This document shows, in pieces, positions 16,720-25,258 of a stretch of 64,000 bases of DNA. The translations under genes and the position numbers were made by a program. Origin of the DNA: Actinomadura spongiicola (GTDB taxonomy: Bacteria; Actinomycetota; Actinomycetes; Streptosporangiales; Streptosporangiaceae). Under the pieces are notes generated by a model. It saw nothing but the letters and a program-made list of their open reading frames with translations. It was not told where the DNA came from and did no database searches. Numbering within the stretch: the stretch's first letter is position 1; each line of letters begins with the position of its first letter. The stretch is from the NCBI RefSeq assembly GCF_003432485.1, contig NZ_QVNQ01000003.1:1-64000 (forward strand), in the 5' to 3' direction.

Positions 16720-18270
16720 TCAGGCCGTCGTGGGTCGCTCGTGGGACCAGTACTCGTCCTTCAGGAGCCGCTTGTAGAGCTTGCCGGTCGGGTGACGGGG
16801 AAGCTCGGCCCGGAAGTCGACCGTGCGCGGGCATTTGTAGCCCGCGAGTTCGCCCTGGCAGTACTCGATCAGCTCGGTCTCCAGTTCGGGGCCGGCGTCG
16901 TCCATGGTCATGGGCTGGACGACGGCCTTGACGGCCTCGCCCATCTCGGGGTCCGGAACGCCGAACACGGCGACGTCGGCGACCTTCGGATGGACGGCGA
17001 GGACGTTCTCGGCCTCCTGCGGGTAGACGTTCACCCCGCCACTGATGATCACGTAGTCGCGGCGGTCGGTGAGGTAGATGAAACCTTCCTCGTCCACGTA
17101 CCCGATGTCGCCGACGGTCGTCCATCCATGGCCCCACGGGTCGCGGGACTCGGCGGTCTTCGCCTCGTCGCGGTGGTACTCGAAGATGGGCGCGCCGCCG
17201 AAGTACAGCGTCCCGGGGGTGCCGGGCGGCAGTTCCCGGCCCTTCTCGTCACAGACGTGGACCTCCCCTAAGAGCGGGCGGCCGACGGTTCCGCGGTGGG
17301 CGAGCCAGTCCTCGGAGTTGGTGTAGACGAAGCAGTTGGCCTCGGTGGCGGCGTAGTACTCGTGCAGCACCGGCCCCCACCACTCGATCATCTGCTCCTT
17401 CACGGGAACGGGACAGGGCGCCGCGGCGTGCACGGCGGCGCGCAGGCTCGACAGGTCGTAGCGGGCGCGGGTCTCCGCCGGGAGTTTGAGCATCCGGATG
17501 AACATGGTCGGCACCCACTGGCTGTGCGTGACGCGGTACTTCTCGATCGCGGCGAGTGCCTGTTCGGGGTCGAACCTCTCCATCACCACGACGGTCGCGC
17601 CGAAGCGGTGCATGGTGACGCAGTAGCGCAGCGGCGCGGCGTGGTAGAGCGGCGCCGGGGACAGGTACACCGAGTCGGCGTCGGGCTGGAACAGCAGCGA
17701 CAGGAGTCCGTGGAGGATCTTCTGGCTGCCCATGGGCCCCTCGGGCAGGGGCAGCTTGACGCCCTTGGGGCGTCCCGTCGTCCCGGACGAGTAGAGCATG
17801 TCGTGGCCCTCGCGCTCGTCCTCGATCGGCGTCGCCGGGTGGCGGGCGACACGCTCCTCGTAGGAGTCGTAACCGGGGACCGTGCCGCCGAGCATGAGGC
17901 GCAGCGGCACGTCCGGCATCGGCACGCTCGACACCGGCCATTCGCCGGTCTCCATCGCCGCGCTCGTGATGAAGGCCTTCGCCCCGCAGTTGTCCACGAT
18001 GTAGGCGAGCTCGTCGGGCCGGAGCCGTGTGCTGACGGCCGTGTAGTAGAGCCCGGACCGCTGTGCCGCCCACGCGATCGCCAGGAAGAGCGGGTGGTTC
18101 TCCAGCATGAACGCGATGTGGTCCCCCGGACGCAGCCCCTCCGCGCGGAGCAGCTGCGCGAGCCGGTTGGACTCCTCGTTCAGTTCCCGGTAGGTGAGGA
18201 CCTTCCCGGAGCCCGCCATGACGACGGCGGGCTTGTCGGGCGTCTGTGCGGCGATCTGCCCAAGATGCAT
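16720..18270 (-). CDS. Acyl-CoA synthetase (AMP-forming fatty acid/aryl-CoA ligase)
   Basis: A 516-residue ANL-superfamily enzyme that adenylates a carboxylic acid and transfers it to CoA. Motifs: the P-loop-like YSSGTTGRPKGVKLP (A3), YYAATEANCF (A5), GWTTVGDIGYVDEEGFIYL with TDRRDYVIISGGVNVYP (A7/A8) and the catalytic lysine region GKLYKRLLKD near the C-terminus. The start is ATG 18270 (MHLGQIAAQTPDKPA), with a G-rich ribosome site directly before it. It resembles FadD-type ligases for fatty, bile or aromatic acids; chain specificity cannot be read. No partner genes are adjacent, and it is convergent to the exporter. Confidence 0.9.
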   Translation of the reverse strand: MHLGQIAAQTPDKPAVVMAGSGKVLTYRELNEESNRLAQLLRAEGLRPGDHIAFMLENHPLFLAIAWAAQRSGLYYTAVSTRLRPDELAYIVDNCGAKAFITSAAMETGEWPVSSVPMPDVPLRLMLGGTVPGYDSYEERVARHPATPIEDEREGHDMLYSSGTTGRPKGVKLPLPEGPMGSQKILHGLLSLLFQPDADSVYLSPAPLYHAAPLRYCVTMHRFGATVVVMERFDPEQALAAIEKYRVTHSQWVPTMFIRMLKLPAETRARYDLSSLRAAVHAAAPCPVPVKEQMIEWWGPVLHEYYAATEANCFVYTNSEDWLAHRGTVGRPLLGEVHVCDEKGRELPPGTPGTLYFGGAPIFEYHRDEAKTAESRDPWGHGWTTVGDIGYVDEEGFIYLTDRRDYVIISGGVNVYPQEAENVLAVHPKVADVAVFGVPDPEMGEAVKAVVQPMTMDDAGPELETELIEYCQGELAGYKCPRTVDFRAELPRHPTGKLYKRLLKDEYWSHERPTTA

Positions 18271-18325
18271 GCCCCCGCACGCTACCGGCCGGAAGACCGG
18301 CGTGAGGACCCGTCTGTACGGCGGG

Positions 18326-18556
18326 TCAGACGAGCATGTGGTCGAAGTCGCCGTCCTTGGCTCCCCCGACGAAGGCCTCCACCTCCTCGCGCGTGTAGAC
18401 GAGCACGGCTCCCTCGGGATCACGGGAGTTGCGAACGGCGATCTCCCCGCTGGGGAGTTCGGCCATCTCGACGCAGTTGCCGGACGGATTGCTCCGCCGA
18501 CTCTTCTGCCAGACGAGTTCGCCGCGCCAGACGTCCAGCATCTGTTGGCCGTCCAT
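18326..18556 (-). CDS. DUF397 protein
   Basis: A 76-residue DUF397 protein. Core features are WQKSRRSNPSGNCVEMAEL, then IAVRNSRDPEGAVLVYTREE and a C-terminal acidic stretch. GGAGGGGG precedes ATG 18556. In actinomycetes DUF397 proteins pair with an XRE/DUF5753 regulator, and often with an ATP-binding anti-sigma-like protein, in BldB/WhiJ-type developmental or antibiotic control. Here no XRE gene is adjacent, but the divergent neighbour at 18755 is such an ATPase. A phased array of TGCA sites lies between them. Confidence 0.9.
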   Translation of the reverse strand: MDGQQMLDVWRGELVWQKSRRSNPSGNCVEMAELPSGEIAVRNSRDPEGAVLVYTREEVEAFVGGAKDGDFDHMLV

Positions 18557-18635
18557 CGTTGTGCCCCCTCCAGGCGTCTCCAGCCCCCGCGAACGGAGGC
18601 CGCGATCTCGCCCCACCCCACACCATGGTACGAGA

Positions 18636-18687
18636 TGCACGTGCATTCGTTCTTGCATTCGTTCATGCAGACGGTCTTGCATCTGCA
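18636..18687. promoter_or_regulatory. Phased TGCA array in the DUF397 / anti-sigma ATPase divergent promoter
   Basis: TGCA occurs at 18636, 18642, 18654, 18666, 18678 and 18684, a symmetric 6-12-12-12-6 spacing. It includes the 12-bp palindrome ATGCACGTGCAT (18635-18646) and two perfect copies of TGCATTCGTTC at 18642 and 18654. Such order is unlikely by chance and suggests cooperative binding by a regulator. Confidence 0.55.
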
Positions 18688-18754
18688 CGACTTGAGGAGC
18701 AAGATAGCGAACGCTCGCCGGTGACCACCCCGCACGCCTCTGAGGTTGCTGACC

Positions 18755-19462
18755 ATGACCGTTGACCAGGCACACGACGTCGCTACTCCCGCCGCCATGG
18801 GGAGCGGCCGGTCGCGGCACGCTCCGGCCCTTCACCCCTGGCCCGACGCGCCCCCGGCGCGGCTCGGTCCCAACGTGCCGTCGAACGGCGCCGCGGGCGG
18901 CCCGGCCGCCGGGTCCGCGAGCGGCCCGGCCGTCGTGCCGGGCCTGGCCGGGCTGTGGCCCGCGCCGCACGCCGGCATGCCGCGCACGGCGCGGCGCGTG
19001 TTCCCCGCCGAGATCACCGCGCCGCGGTCGGCGCGCGAGTTCACCCACGCCACGCTGGACGGCTGGGGCCTCGCGAGCGCCGCCGGGGACGTCGTCATCG
19101 CGGTGTCCGAGCTGGTGACCAACGCGTTGCGGCACGGCATGGAGGGGCTCCCCCAGCCGTTGCCGCTGTGCCCCATCCAGCTCGTGCTGATCGGGCACCC
19201 GAGGCGCCTGGTCATCTCGGTCACCGACCCGGGCGGACGCGCGCCCGAGCCGGTGCCGAGCGACCCCGCCGGTTTCGTCGAGGGCGGCCGCGGCCTGCTG
19301 GTCGTCGGCGCGATCAGCGACGCGTGGGGGTGGGCGCGGCTCGCCACCGGCGGGAAGGCCGTCTGGGCGGCCTTCGACCTGCGGTTCACCCCTCCAGCGC
19401 CACCGGAAGCGGCTCAGACTCGTCCCGCCCCGGCCGGGCCGCAGGATTCTCCAGCTCACTGA
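18755..19462 (+). CDS. ATP-binding protein, RsbW-like anti-sigma/serine kinase fold
   Basis: A 235-residue protein from ATG 18755. After a Pro/Gly/Ala-rich stretch of about 75 residues comes a HATPase_c domain: the N box [12 protein letters not shown], the G1 region [11 protein letters not shown], and the G2 region [16 protein letters not shown]. This compact single-domain GHKL fold is that of RsbW/SpoIIAB-like kinases that phosphorylate anti-anti-sigma factors or bind sigma factors. It is divergent from a DUF397 gene, a pairing often seen in actinomycetes. Its 3' end overlaps that of convergent otsA by 77 bp. Confidence 0.85.
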   Translation: MTVDQAHDVATPAAMGSGRSRHAPALHPWPDAPPARLGPNVPSNGAAGGPAAGSASGPAVVPGLAGLWPAPHAGMPRTARRVFPAEITAPRSAREFTHATLDGWGLASAAGDVVIAVSELVTNALRHGMEGLPQPLPLCPIQLVLIGHPRRLVISVTDPGGRAPEPVPSDPAGFVEGGRGLLVVGAISDAWGWARLATGGKAVWAAFDLRFTPPAPPEAAQTRPAPAGPQDSPAH

Positions 19463-20828
19463 GGAAGGCGTGGGCCCAGCGGTCCACATCGTTCTCGATC
19501 ACGCGACGGCGCATCGTGCGCATCCGCCGGGCCTGCTCGGCGGGCTCGGCCTCCAGCGCGTCCATCAGCGTGCTCTTCAGACCGTCGATGTCGTACGGGT
19601 TGACCTGGAACGCGCCCCGCTTCAGCTCGGCGGCGGCGCCGGTGAACTCGCTGAGCACGAGCGTCCCCCGCAGGTCCTTGCGGCACGCCACGTACTCCTT
19701 CGCGACGAGGTTCATGCCGTCGCGCAGCGGAGTGACGACCATCACGTCCGCGGCCAGGTACAACGCGGTCAGCTCCGCGCGGTCATAGGAGCTGTGCAGA
19801 TAATGGACGACCGGAAACCCGATCTCGCCGTACTCGCCGTTGATGCGGCCGACCTGCTGCTCGATCTCCTCCCGTAGCAGCTGGTACTGCTCGACGCGCT
19901 CCCGGCTCGGCGTCGCGATCTGCACGAACACGGCCTGGCCCGGCTTGAGGCGGCCGTCGTCGAACAGCTCACCGAACGCCTGAAGCCGCTGCGTGATGCC
20001 CTTGGTGTAGTCGAGCCTGTCCACGCCGAGCAGGACGGTCGCGTCGCCCAGGTCCGCCCGGATCTCCTGCACCCGCTCCTGGACGTCCGAACGTCCCACG
20101 AGGTCGTTGAGCTCGCCCACGTCCACGGAGATGGGGAACGCCCGCGCCCGGACGACCCGGTCGTCCCAGAAGACGTCCTGCTTGACGTAGCGGGCCTCCA
20201 GCAGCCTGCGGCAGAGCCGCACGAAGTTGGCCGCCGCGCCCGGGAGCTGGAAGCCGACCAGGTCGGCGCCGAGCAGGCCCTCCAGGATCTGCCGCCGCCA
20301 CGGAAGCTGCCAGAACAGCTCCAGCGGCGGGAACGGGATGTGCAGGAAGAAGCCGATGCGCAGGTCGGGACGCAGCTCGCGCAGCATCCGTGGGACGAGT
20401 TGGAGCTGGTAGTCCTGCACCCAGACGAGCCCGTCCCGCGCCGCGACCTTCGCCGCCGCCTCCGCGAACCGCCGATTCACGCGGACGTAGGCGTCCCACA
20501 TCGAGCGGTCGTAGACGGGCGGCGCGACGACGTCGTGGTAGAGCGGCCACAGCGTGGCGTTCGAGAAGCCCTCGTAGTAGAGCTCGACCTCCCGCGCGGA
20601 CTGCGCGATGGGGTACAGCTCCATGCCGTCCTCCTCGAACGGCTCCAGTTCCTCGTCCGGCGCTCCGGTCCAGCCGATCCAGGTCCCCTTCCTGCGCCGC
20701 ATCACCGGCGCGATGGCGCTGACCAGACCTCCCGGACTGCGTCGCCACCGCGGAACGCCGTCCGCTCCGACCGTCCGGTCGACCGGAAGTCGGTTGGCCA
20801 CCACAACGAACTCACTACCGCGTGACAC
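19386..20828 (-). CDS. otsA: Trehalose-6-phosphate synthase (UDP/GDP-glucose dependent)
   Basis: A 480-residue GT20 glycosyltransferase that joins a nucleotide-activated glucose to glucose-6-phosphate, the first step of OtsAB trehalose synthesis. Diagnostic pieces: NRLPVDR and SPGGLVSA at the N-terminus, [30 protein letters not shown], and [15 protein letters not shown] near the donor site. Start GTG 20828. The otsB phosphatase gene is not adjacent, and the gene stands alone with an intergenic region of about 320 bp before it. The 3' end overlaps the convergent ATPase gene. Trehalose protects against osmotic and desiccation stress. Confidence 0.95.
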   Translation of the reverse strand: MSRGSEFVVVANRLPVDRTVGADGVPRWRRSPGGLVSAIAPVMRRRKGTWIGWTGAPDEELEPFEEDGMELYPIAQSAREVELYYEGFSNATLWPLYHDVVAPPVYDRSMWDAYVRVNRRFAEAAAKVAARDGLVWVQDYQLQLVPRMLRELRPDLRIGFFLHIPFPPLELFWQLPWRRQILEGLLGADLVGFQLPGAAANFVRLCRRLLEARYVKQDVFWDDRVVRARAFPISVDVGELNDLVGRSDVQERVQEIRADLGDATVLLGVDRLDYTKGITQRLQAFGELFDDGRLKPGQAVFVQIATPSRERVEQYQLLREEIEQQVGRINGEYGEIGFPVVHYLHSSYDRAELTALYLAADVMVVTPLRDGMNLVAKEYVACRKDLRGTLVLSEFTGAAAELKRGAFQVNPYDIDGLKSTLMDALEAEPAEQARRMRTMRRRVIENDVDRWAHAFLSELENPAARPGRDESEPLPVALEG

Positions 20829-21150
20829 CTAAGACCCGCCTCTCCAGGAACTCTCAGTGATCACTCATGCCCAGAAACGGTCATAAGGAACATCTTGTCA
20901 CTTCGACGTTAAGGAGAGATGTCCTGAAAAGGCGCCTGTCAGGGCGGCGGGCGTCCATCTGGAGGGATTGGAGCGGGCCATATTGCTGTCCAGGCTGGTG
21001 ACAGTTGTTTACCTGACGGTCATGTGGCTCACGCGCCGGAGGTGAGTCCGACAGGGGAAGTGACCTTCATCACATTTCAGATTCAGGGAACGGCCGGGCG
21101 AGTCGGCGCTCCGCGTGGCCCTGGGCCGCGCTTTCTCCCCGAACGGCCGA
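20829..21150. other. Intergenic region, otsA promoter side
   Basis: About 320 bp with no supportable gene on either strand. It must contain the otsA promoter. An AGGAGAG followed directly by ATG-TCC-TGA near 20930 is a ribosome site without a usable frame. No convincing operator or riboswitch was recognised. Confidence 0.5.
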
Positions 21151-21184
21151 CGGCCCGTCCACGCTGTTCAGCGTGGACGGGCCG
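21151..21184. terminator. Terminator downstream of doxX-like gene
   Basis: A perfect 14-bp stem, CGGCCCGTCCACGC (21151-21164) with GCGTGGACGGGCCG (21171-21184), has a 6-nt loop. It is 43 bp past the stop of the DoxX gene, and the hairpin works in either direction. Confidence 0.88.
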
Positions 21185-21226
21185 GGCGTGTTGGGTCGAT
21201 CGGGACGACCGGGTTCGTCGAGCCGG

Positions 21227-21682
21227 TCAGGCGGCGACGGACTCACGGTCTGGAGCGTTCTCGCGACGCCCCCACAGAAGGGCGTCGAGCGAGAAGCGGC
21301 CCGCGCCCGTGGCGGCGAACAGCAGCGCGGCGGCGCCGAGCACCATCACGTACTCGAAGCCGCCCTCGTCGAGGAACAGGCCCTGTCCACGGTGGGCGTA
21401 CCAGAACGCGCCCGCCATGTTCACGGCGATCAGGACGCCCGCGACCGGGACCAGGAGGCCCACGATGAGCGCGATGCCGCCGATCAGCTCGACGTAGGAG
21501 CAGAACACGGCGGCGACGTCCGGGAGCGGAATGCCGAGCTTGTCGAACCCGGCGGCCACTCCGGAGTGGCCGGTGTCGGCGACCTTCTGCCAGCCGTGCG
21601 CGACGAAGATGACACCGACCGCCAGCCGGCCGATGAGGAGTCCGGCGTCGGGGAGTGCGGGGGGACGGCGGAGCGGGAGCAT
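21227..21682 (-). CDS. DoxX family membrane protein
   Basis: A 151-residue protein with four membrane helices. Helix 1 reads LLIGRLAVGVIFVAHGWQKV, which carries the HGxQK motif of DoxX/DoxD-like proteins. It continues with ELIGGIALIVGLLVPVAGVL and NMAGAFWYAHRGQGLFLDEGG. GAGGAG lies 9 nt before ATG 21682. DoxX-type proteins take part in redox homeostasis (MSRS complex in mycobacteria) or quinone handling; here the role is open. The gene is divergent from a MarR gene with TTGAA/TTCAA palindromes between, so redox-responsive repression is plausible. Confidence 0.88.
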   Translation of the reverse strand: MLPLRRPPALPDAGLLIGRLAVGVIFVAHGWQKVADTGHSGVAAGFDKLGIPLPDVAAVFCSYVELIGGIALIVGLLVPVAGVLIAVNMAGAFWYAHRGQGLFLDEGGFEYVMVLGAAALLFAATGAGRFSLDALLWGRRENAPDRESVAA

Positions 21683-21699
21683 GCCTCGGTCTCCTCTGG

Positions 21700-21719
21700 T
21701 TGAAGGTTCAAATATGAAC
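21700..21719. promoter_or_regulatory. Operator palindromes upstream of doxX-like gene
   Basis: TTGAA-gg-TTCAA (21700-21711) overlaps GTTCA-aata-TGAAC (21706-21719), about 20 bp upstream of the DoxX ribosome site. The divergent MarR-type protein is the obvious candidate binder. Confidence 0.6.
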
Positions 21720-21789
21720 GGTTTCGACGCTAGCAGATGGTGATTCAAATCCGGACCACTTAGAAAATTCAAGGAGCTTACAAACCAAC

Positions 21790-21817
21790 TAGAATCACCA
21801 GGCCACGTAGAATCACC
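21790..21817. promoter_or_regulatory. Direct repeat TAGAATCACC upstream of marR
   Basis: TAGAATCACC occurs at 21790-21799 and 21808-21817, 18 bp apart; the second ends 2 nt before the marR ATG. No Shine-Dalgarno fits, so the message may be leaderless, with the repeat acting as promoter or operator. Confidence 0.4.
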
Positions 21818-21819
21818 GC

Positions 21820-22281
21820 ATGAACGACGCGGGGGACGCCCTCGAACCACGGGAGATGCGGGCCTGGATCGCCTTCCTGGCCGCCGGGCACCTGATCGAC
21901 TACGAGATCGAACGGCAGCTCAAACGTGACGGCGGGCTGTCCCACCCCGAGTTCGAGGTGCTGGTCGGGCTGAGCATGGCCGAGGACAACCGGCTGCGCA
22001 TGTCCGACCTGGCACGGCTGGTGATGGTGTCCAAGAGCCGCCTCACCTACCAGGTCACCCGGCTCGAACGCGCGGGGCTCGTGCGCCGGACAGGCAACGA
22101 GACGGACCGGCGGTCGGTGTGGGCGGAGCTGACCGACAAGGGCGCCGAGATCCTGGCCCGGGTCCGGCCCGGGCATCGCCGCGTCGTCCGCGAGACGCTG
22201 ATCGAGGTGCTCGATCCGGAGGAGATCGAGCTGCTCGGCGACGCCCTCGGCCGTGTCGCCGAGCGGCTGCGACGGCGGTGA
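21820..22281 (+). CDS. MarR family regulator
   Basis: A 153-residue MarR-type protein. DNA-binding core: NRLRMSDLARLVMVSKSRLT, YQVTRLERAGLVRRTGNETD, RRSVWAELTDKG. It is divergent from the DoxX gene and 37 bp upstream of an FAD-linked oxidase gene on the same strand. It probably controls one or both, possibly in response to quinones or oxidants, as many MarR/DoxX pairs do. The ligand cannot be inferred. Confidence 0.9.
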   Translation: MNDAGDALEPREMRAWIAFLAAGHLIDYEIERQLKRDGGLSHPEFEVLVGLSMAEDNRLRMSDLARLVMVSKSRLTYQVTRLERAGLVRRTGNETDRRSVWAELTDKGAEILARVRPGHRRVVRETLIEVLDPEEIELLGDALGRVAERLRRR

Positions 22282-22318
22282 CCCGCGGTGGGCGGCGACC
22301 GCGGGGAAGGCCGGGCGC

Positions 22319-23437
22319 ATGCGTGACTTCGGCGGGATCGTGGAGCGTTCGCCCGTCCGCGTCGTCCGGCCGGGATCGGCCCGAGAGGTGGCCCGCGCCG
22401 TCCGCGAGGCCGCCGCTCAGGGCCTGGACGTCGTACCGCGCGGCCTCGGGCACTCCACCTACGGCCAGTCGCTCACCGCGGGTGTCTCGCTGGACCTGCG
22501 GGAGCTCACCGGCGTCGAGGTCCGCGCCCGGGACGCGGTCGTCGCCGCCGGGACGACCTGGCGCGAGCTGCTCGCGGCGACGCTGCCGCACGGCCTGACC
22601 CCGCCGGTCCTGACCGACCACCTCGACCTGACCGTCGGCGGGACGATCTCCGCGGGCGGCGTCGGCGGAACGTCCCACCTCCATGGGACGCAGGCTGACA
22701 AGGTGCGCGCGCTGGCCGTCGTCTCGAACGTCACCGGGGACGGCGAGCCGGTGCGCTGCTCCCGCGACGTCCGGCCCGAGCTGTTCGACGCCGTCCGCGC
22801 CGGGCTCGGACGGCACGGCGTCATCACCGAGGCGACGATCCCGCTCGTCCCCGCGCCGGAACGGGTGCTGTCGTGCACCATCCCGTGCCGGGACGTCGAG
22901 GACGTGCTCCGCGTCCAACGCGACGTCCGGGCCGACCACATCTCCGCGCAGGTGAAAACGTCGCTGCACGGGTGGGTGTACGAGGTCAAGGCCGTCCTCT
23001 ACGGCGACGGCCCCGATCTGGCGGTGGCGCCCCCGCCCGGGGCCGTCGACGTCGAGGAACTGCCCTACCTCGACTTCTGCGACCGGATGCGCCCCGACGT
23101 CGCGGAGCTGATCGTGTTGGGCGAGTGGGCGCGCCCGCATCCCTGGGGGATGGTGTTCCTGCCCGCCGCCCGCGCCGCGTCCGTGATCGAGGCGACGCTG
23201 GCGGAGCTGACACCGTCGGGGCTCGGGCTCAGCGGCGTCGTCCTGGTCAAGGCGCTGCGGGTCGGCCACGTGCCGATGCTGGACGTGCCGGACGACCCCG
23301 TCCTGTTCAGCGTCCTGCGCACCGCGTCGCCGGGCTGCGCGTCGGTCGCGGAGATGCTCGCCGCCAACCGGGTCCTCCTCGACCGGGCCCGCGCCGCGGG
23401 CGGCACCCGCTACGCCGTCGACTCCGTACCCGCCTGA
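22319..23437 (+). CDS. FAD-linked oxidase (VAO/PCMH fold, cytokinin-dehydrogenase-like N-half)
   Basis: A 372-residue flavoprotein. The N-terminal FAD domain shows VRPGSAREVARAVR, VVPRGLGHSTYGQ (GHS is where the flavin-linked histidine sits in cytokinin dehydrogenases), LRELTGVEV, AAGTTWRELL and TVGGTISAGGVGG. The C-terminal substrate cap is shorter than in plant cytokinin dehydrogenases (430 residues or more) and has no recognised substrate motif. GGGGAAGG precedes ATG 22319. It sits behind marR and probably forms one operon with it. It is convergent with the response-regulator gene after 10 bp. Confidence 0.8.
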   Translation: MRDFGGIVERSPVRVVRPGSAREVARAVREAAAQGLDVVPRGLGHSTYGQSLTAGVSLDLRELTGVEVRARDAVVAAGTTWRELLAATLPHGLTPPVLTDHLDLTVGGTISAGGVGGTSHLHGTQADKVRALAVVSNVTGDGEPVRCSRDVRPELFDAVRAGLGRHGVITEATIPLVPAPERVLSCTIPCRDVEDVLRVQRDVRADHISAQVKTSLHGWVYEVKAVLYGDGPDLAVAPPPGAVDVEELPYLDFCDRMRPDVAELIVLGEWARPHPWGMVFLPAARAASVIEATLAELTPSGLGLSGVVLVKALRVGHVPMLDVPDDPVLFSVLRTASPGCASVAEMLAANRVLLDRARAAGGTRYAVDSVPA

Positions 23438-23447
23438 GCGGTCGAGT

Positions 23448-24095
23448 TCAGGTTCCCAGGTAGCGGAGGACGGCGAGGACGCGGCGGCTGTAACCGGTCG
23501 TGCGCGACAGGTCGAGCTTGTCGAAGATCGCGTTGACGTGCTTCTCCACCGCGCTCTGCGAGATGTGCAGGATCTTGCCGATCGAGGCGTTGGTATGGCC
23601 CTGCGCCATGTGGTCGAGGACGTCCCGTTCCCTCGGGGTCAGGCGGGACAGCGGGTCGGCACGCGGCCCGTGCGCGGCGAGGAGCCGGCGCACCACCTCG
23701 GGGTCGAACGCGGCGCCGCCCGCGCCGACCCGGTCGAGGGCGTCGAGGAACTCGTCGACCTGTGCCACGCGGTCTTTGAGCAGGTAGCCGACACCGGTGG
23801 TGTCCGAGGTGATCAGCTCGGTGGCGTAGCGCCTCTCCACGTACTGCGACAGGACGAGGACGCCGACGTCCGGCCAGCGCTCCCGGATCCGCAGCGCGGC
23901 GCGCAACCCCTCGTCGGTGTGGGTGGGCGGCATCCGGACGTCCACGACCACGACGTCCGGCGGACCGGCCGCCACCGCCGCGATCAGCGCGTCCCCGTCG
24001 CCGACCGCCGCCTCCACCACGTGCCCCTCCTCGGCGAGCAGCCGGACCAGGCCCTCGCGGAGCAGCGTCGAGTCCTCGGCCAGCATCACCCGCAC
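23448..24095 (-). CDS. NarL/LuxR-type response regulator
   Basis: A 215-residue response regulator. The receiver has the acidic pocket AEDS at the start, VVVVDVRMPP with the phosphorylatable aspartate near residue 55, and GYLLKD. A GerE-type HTH follows: LTPRERDVLDHMAQGHTNAS, IGKILHISQSAVEKHVNAIF. GTG 24095 is preferred, since GGAG lies 5 nt upstream. It overlaps the end of the kinase gene by 10 nt, so the pair is translationally coupled. Its targets are not visible, but operon membership with DedA points to membrane or envelope sensing. Confidence 0.9.
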   Translation of the reverse strand: MRVMLAEDSTLLREGLVRLLAEEGHVVEAAVGDGDALIAAVAAGPPDVVVVDVRMPPTHTDEGLRAALRIRERWPDVGVLVLSQYVERRYATELITSDTTGVGYLLKDRVAQVDEFLDALDRVGAGGAAFDPEVVRRLLAAHGPRADPLSRLTPRERDVLDHMAQGHTNASIGKILHISQSAVEKHVNAIFDKLDLSRTTGYSRRVLAVLRYLGT

Positions 24096-25258
24096 GGCAG
24101 CTCCGCGGTGATCACCGTCGGGCCGCCGGGCGGGCTGTCGACGTCGAACGTCCCGTCCAGGGCGGCGACCCTGCGGGCCAGCCCGGCGAGCCCGCCGCCG
24201 CCCGGGTCGGCTCCGCCGCCGCCGTCGTCCTCGATGCGCACGCCCACCAGTGTCGCCGATGCCGTGACCTCCACCCGCACGCGGAGGGCGCCGGAATGCT
24301 TGGCCGCGTTGGTGACGGCCTCGCAGACGACGAAGTACGCGGCGGTCTCCACCGCGTGCGGGACCCGTCCGGGCACGTCGTAGTCGATCGTCACCGGCAG
24401 CGCGGACCGTTCCGCCACCGTCTCCAGCGCCGCCCGCAGCCCCTCGCGGTCCAGCGCGGTCGGGTAGACGCGCCAGGTGACCTCTCGCAGGTCCTCCAGG
24501 GCTCGCTGTGACTCCTCGTGCGCCTGGCGCAGCAGTTCCGCCGACCTCTCGGCGTCCCCGGCGCGGCGGGCGCGGCCGATCAGCATGCCGAGCGCGACGA
24601 GGCGCTGCTGGACGCCGTCGTGCAGGTCCCGTTCGATGCGGCGGCGCTCGTCGTCCACCGCGTCCACGACCTCCGCGCGGGTGACCGACAGCTGCGCGAT
24701 GCGACGCTCGTACGCCTCCAGGGGGCTCGGGCCCAGGCAGCGCCGCGCCACCGTCCTCTCCAGCGCCACGACCCCGACCAGGCCCTGCACCGCCAGGAAC
24801 AGCAGGACGCTCCCGAGGAGCACCGTGTAGATGACGATCAAGGGGCTCGGGGGGATGCCGTCCATGTAGTCGCCCGTGATCCACCAGCTCACGGCCAGCG
24901 CGGTCCCGATCACCGCGCCGTAGACCACCATGATCAGGATCACGCCGCCGAGAAGCCCTACCGGCACGCGCAGGACGAGGTACGCCAGCGCCTTCAACGG
25001 CCCGTACCGGACGGCCCGGTCCTCGCCGTGGAACCTCCGGAGCCGCCGCCGTTCCAGCTCGGTCGCGGCCCGCGCGGCGTCCGCGACGACCGTCGGGACG
25101 GTGCGTTGCCCGCGCGAGAACGCCAGCGAGTAGGCCATCAGGAGCGCCGCCACCGCGAGCAGGGCCATCTCCACGACGGCCGTGACCGCGCCGAGCGTCA
25201 GCCCGACCGCGGCGCGGACGAGGCGACGCGGGCCCCACGCGTCAGTGGAGGCGGTCAC
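24086..25258 (-). CDS. NarL-family sensor histidine kinase (HisKA_3)
   Basis: A kinase of about 390 residues. N-terminal membrane segments include VGLTLGAVTAVVEMALLAVA, a second pair around GGVILIMVVYGAVIGTALAV and a fourth near LLGSVLLFLAVQGLVGVVAL. The dimerisation box DDERRRIERDLHDGVQQRL holds the phospho-accepting histidine, and the ATP domain has VCEAVTNAAKHSG and RIEDDGGGG. GTG 25258 is chosen; the frame extends upstream, but into the DedA gene. It overlaps the DedA gene by 17 nt and the response regulator by 10 nt. The stimulus is unknown. Confidence 0.88.
   Translation of the reverse strand: MTASTDAWGPRRLVRAAVGLTLGAVTAVVEMALLAVAALLMAYSLAFSRGQRTVPTVVADAARAATELERRRLRRFHGEDRAVRYGPLKALAYLVLRVPVGLLGGVILIMVVYGAVIGTALAVSWWITGDYMDGIPPSPLIVIYTVLLGSVLLFLAVQGLVGVVALERTVARRCLGPSPLEAYERRIAQLSVTRAEVVDAVDDERRRIERDLHDGVQQRLVALGMLIGRARRAGDAERSAELLRQAHEESQRALEDLREVTWRVYPTALDREGLRAALETVAERSALPVTIDYDVPGRVPHAVETAAYFVVCEAVTNAAKHSGALRVRVEVTASATLVGVRIEDDGGGGADPGGGGLAGLARRVAALDGTFDVDSPPGGPTVITAELPCG

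Noticed and set aside
18600-18720. Cys/His-rich micro-ORF readings (MNECKNEC on minus, MHVHSF on plus)
   Set aside because: Both arise from the TGCA array read as codons, and neither has a ribosome site or a sensible end.
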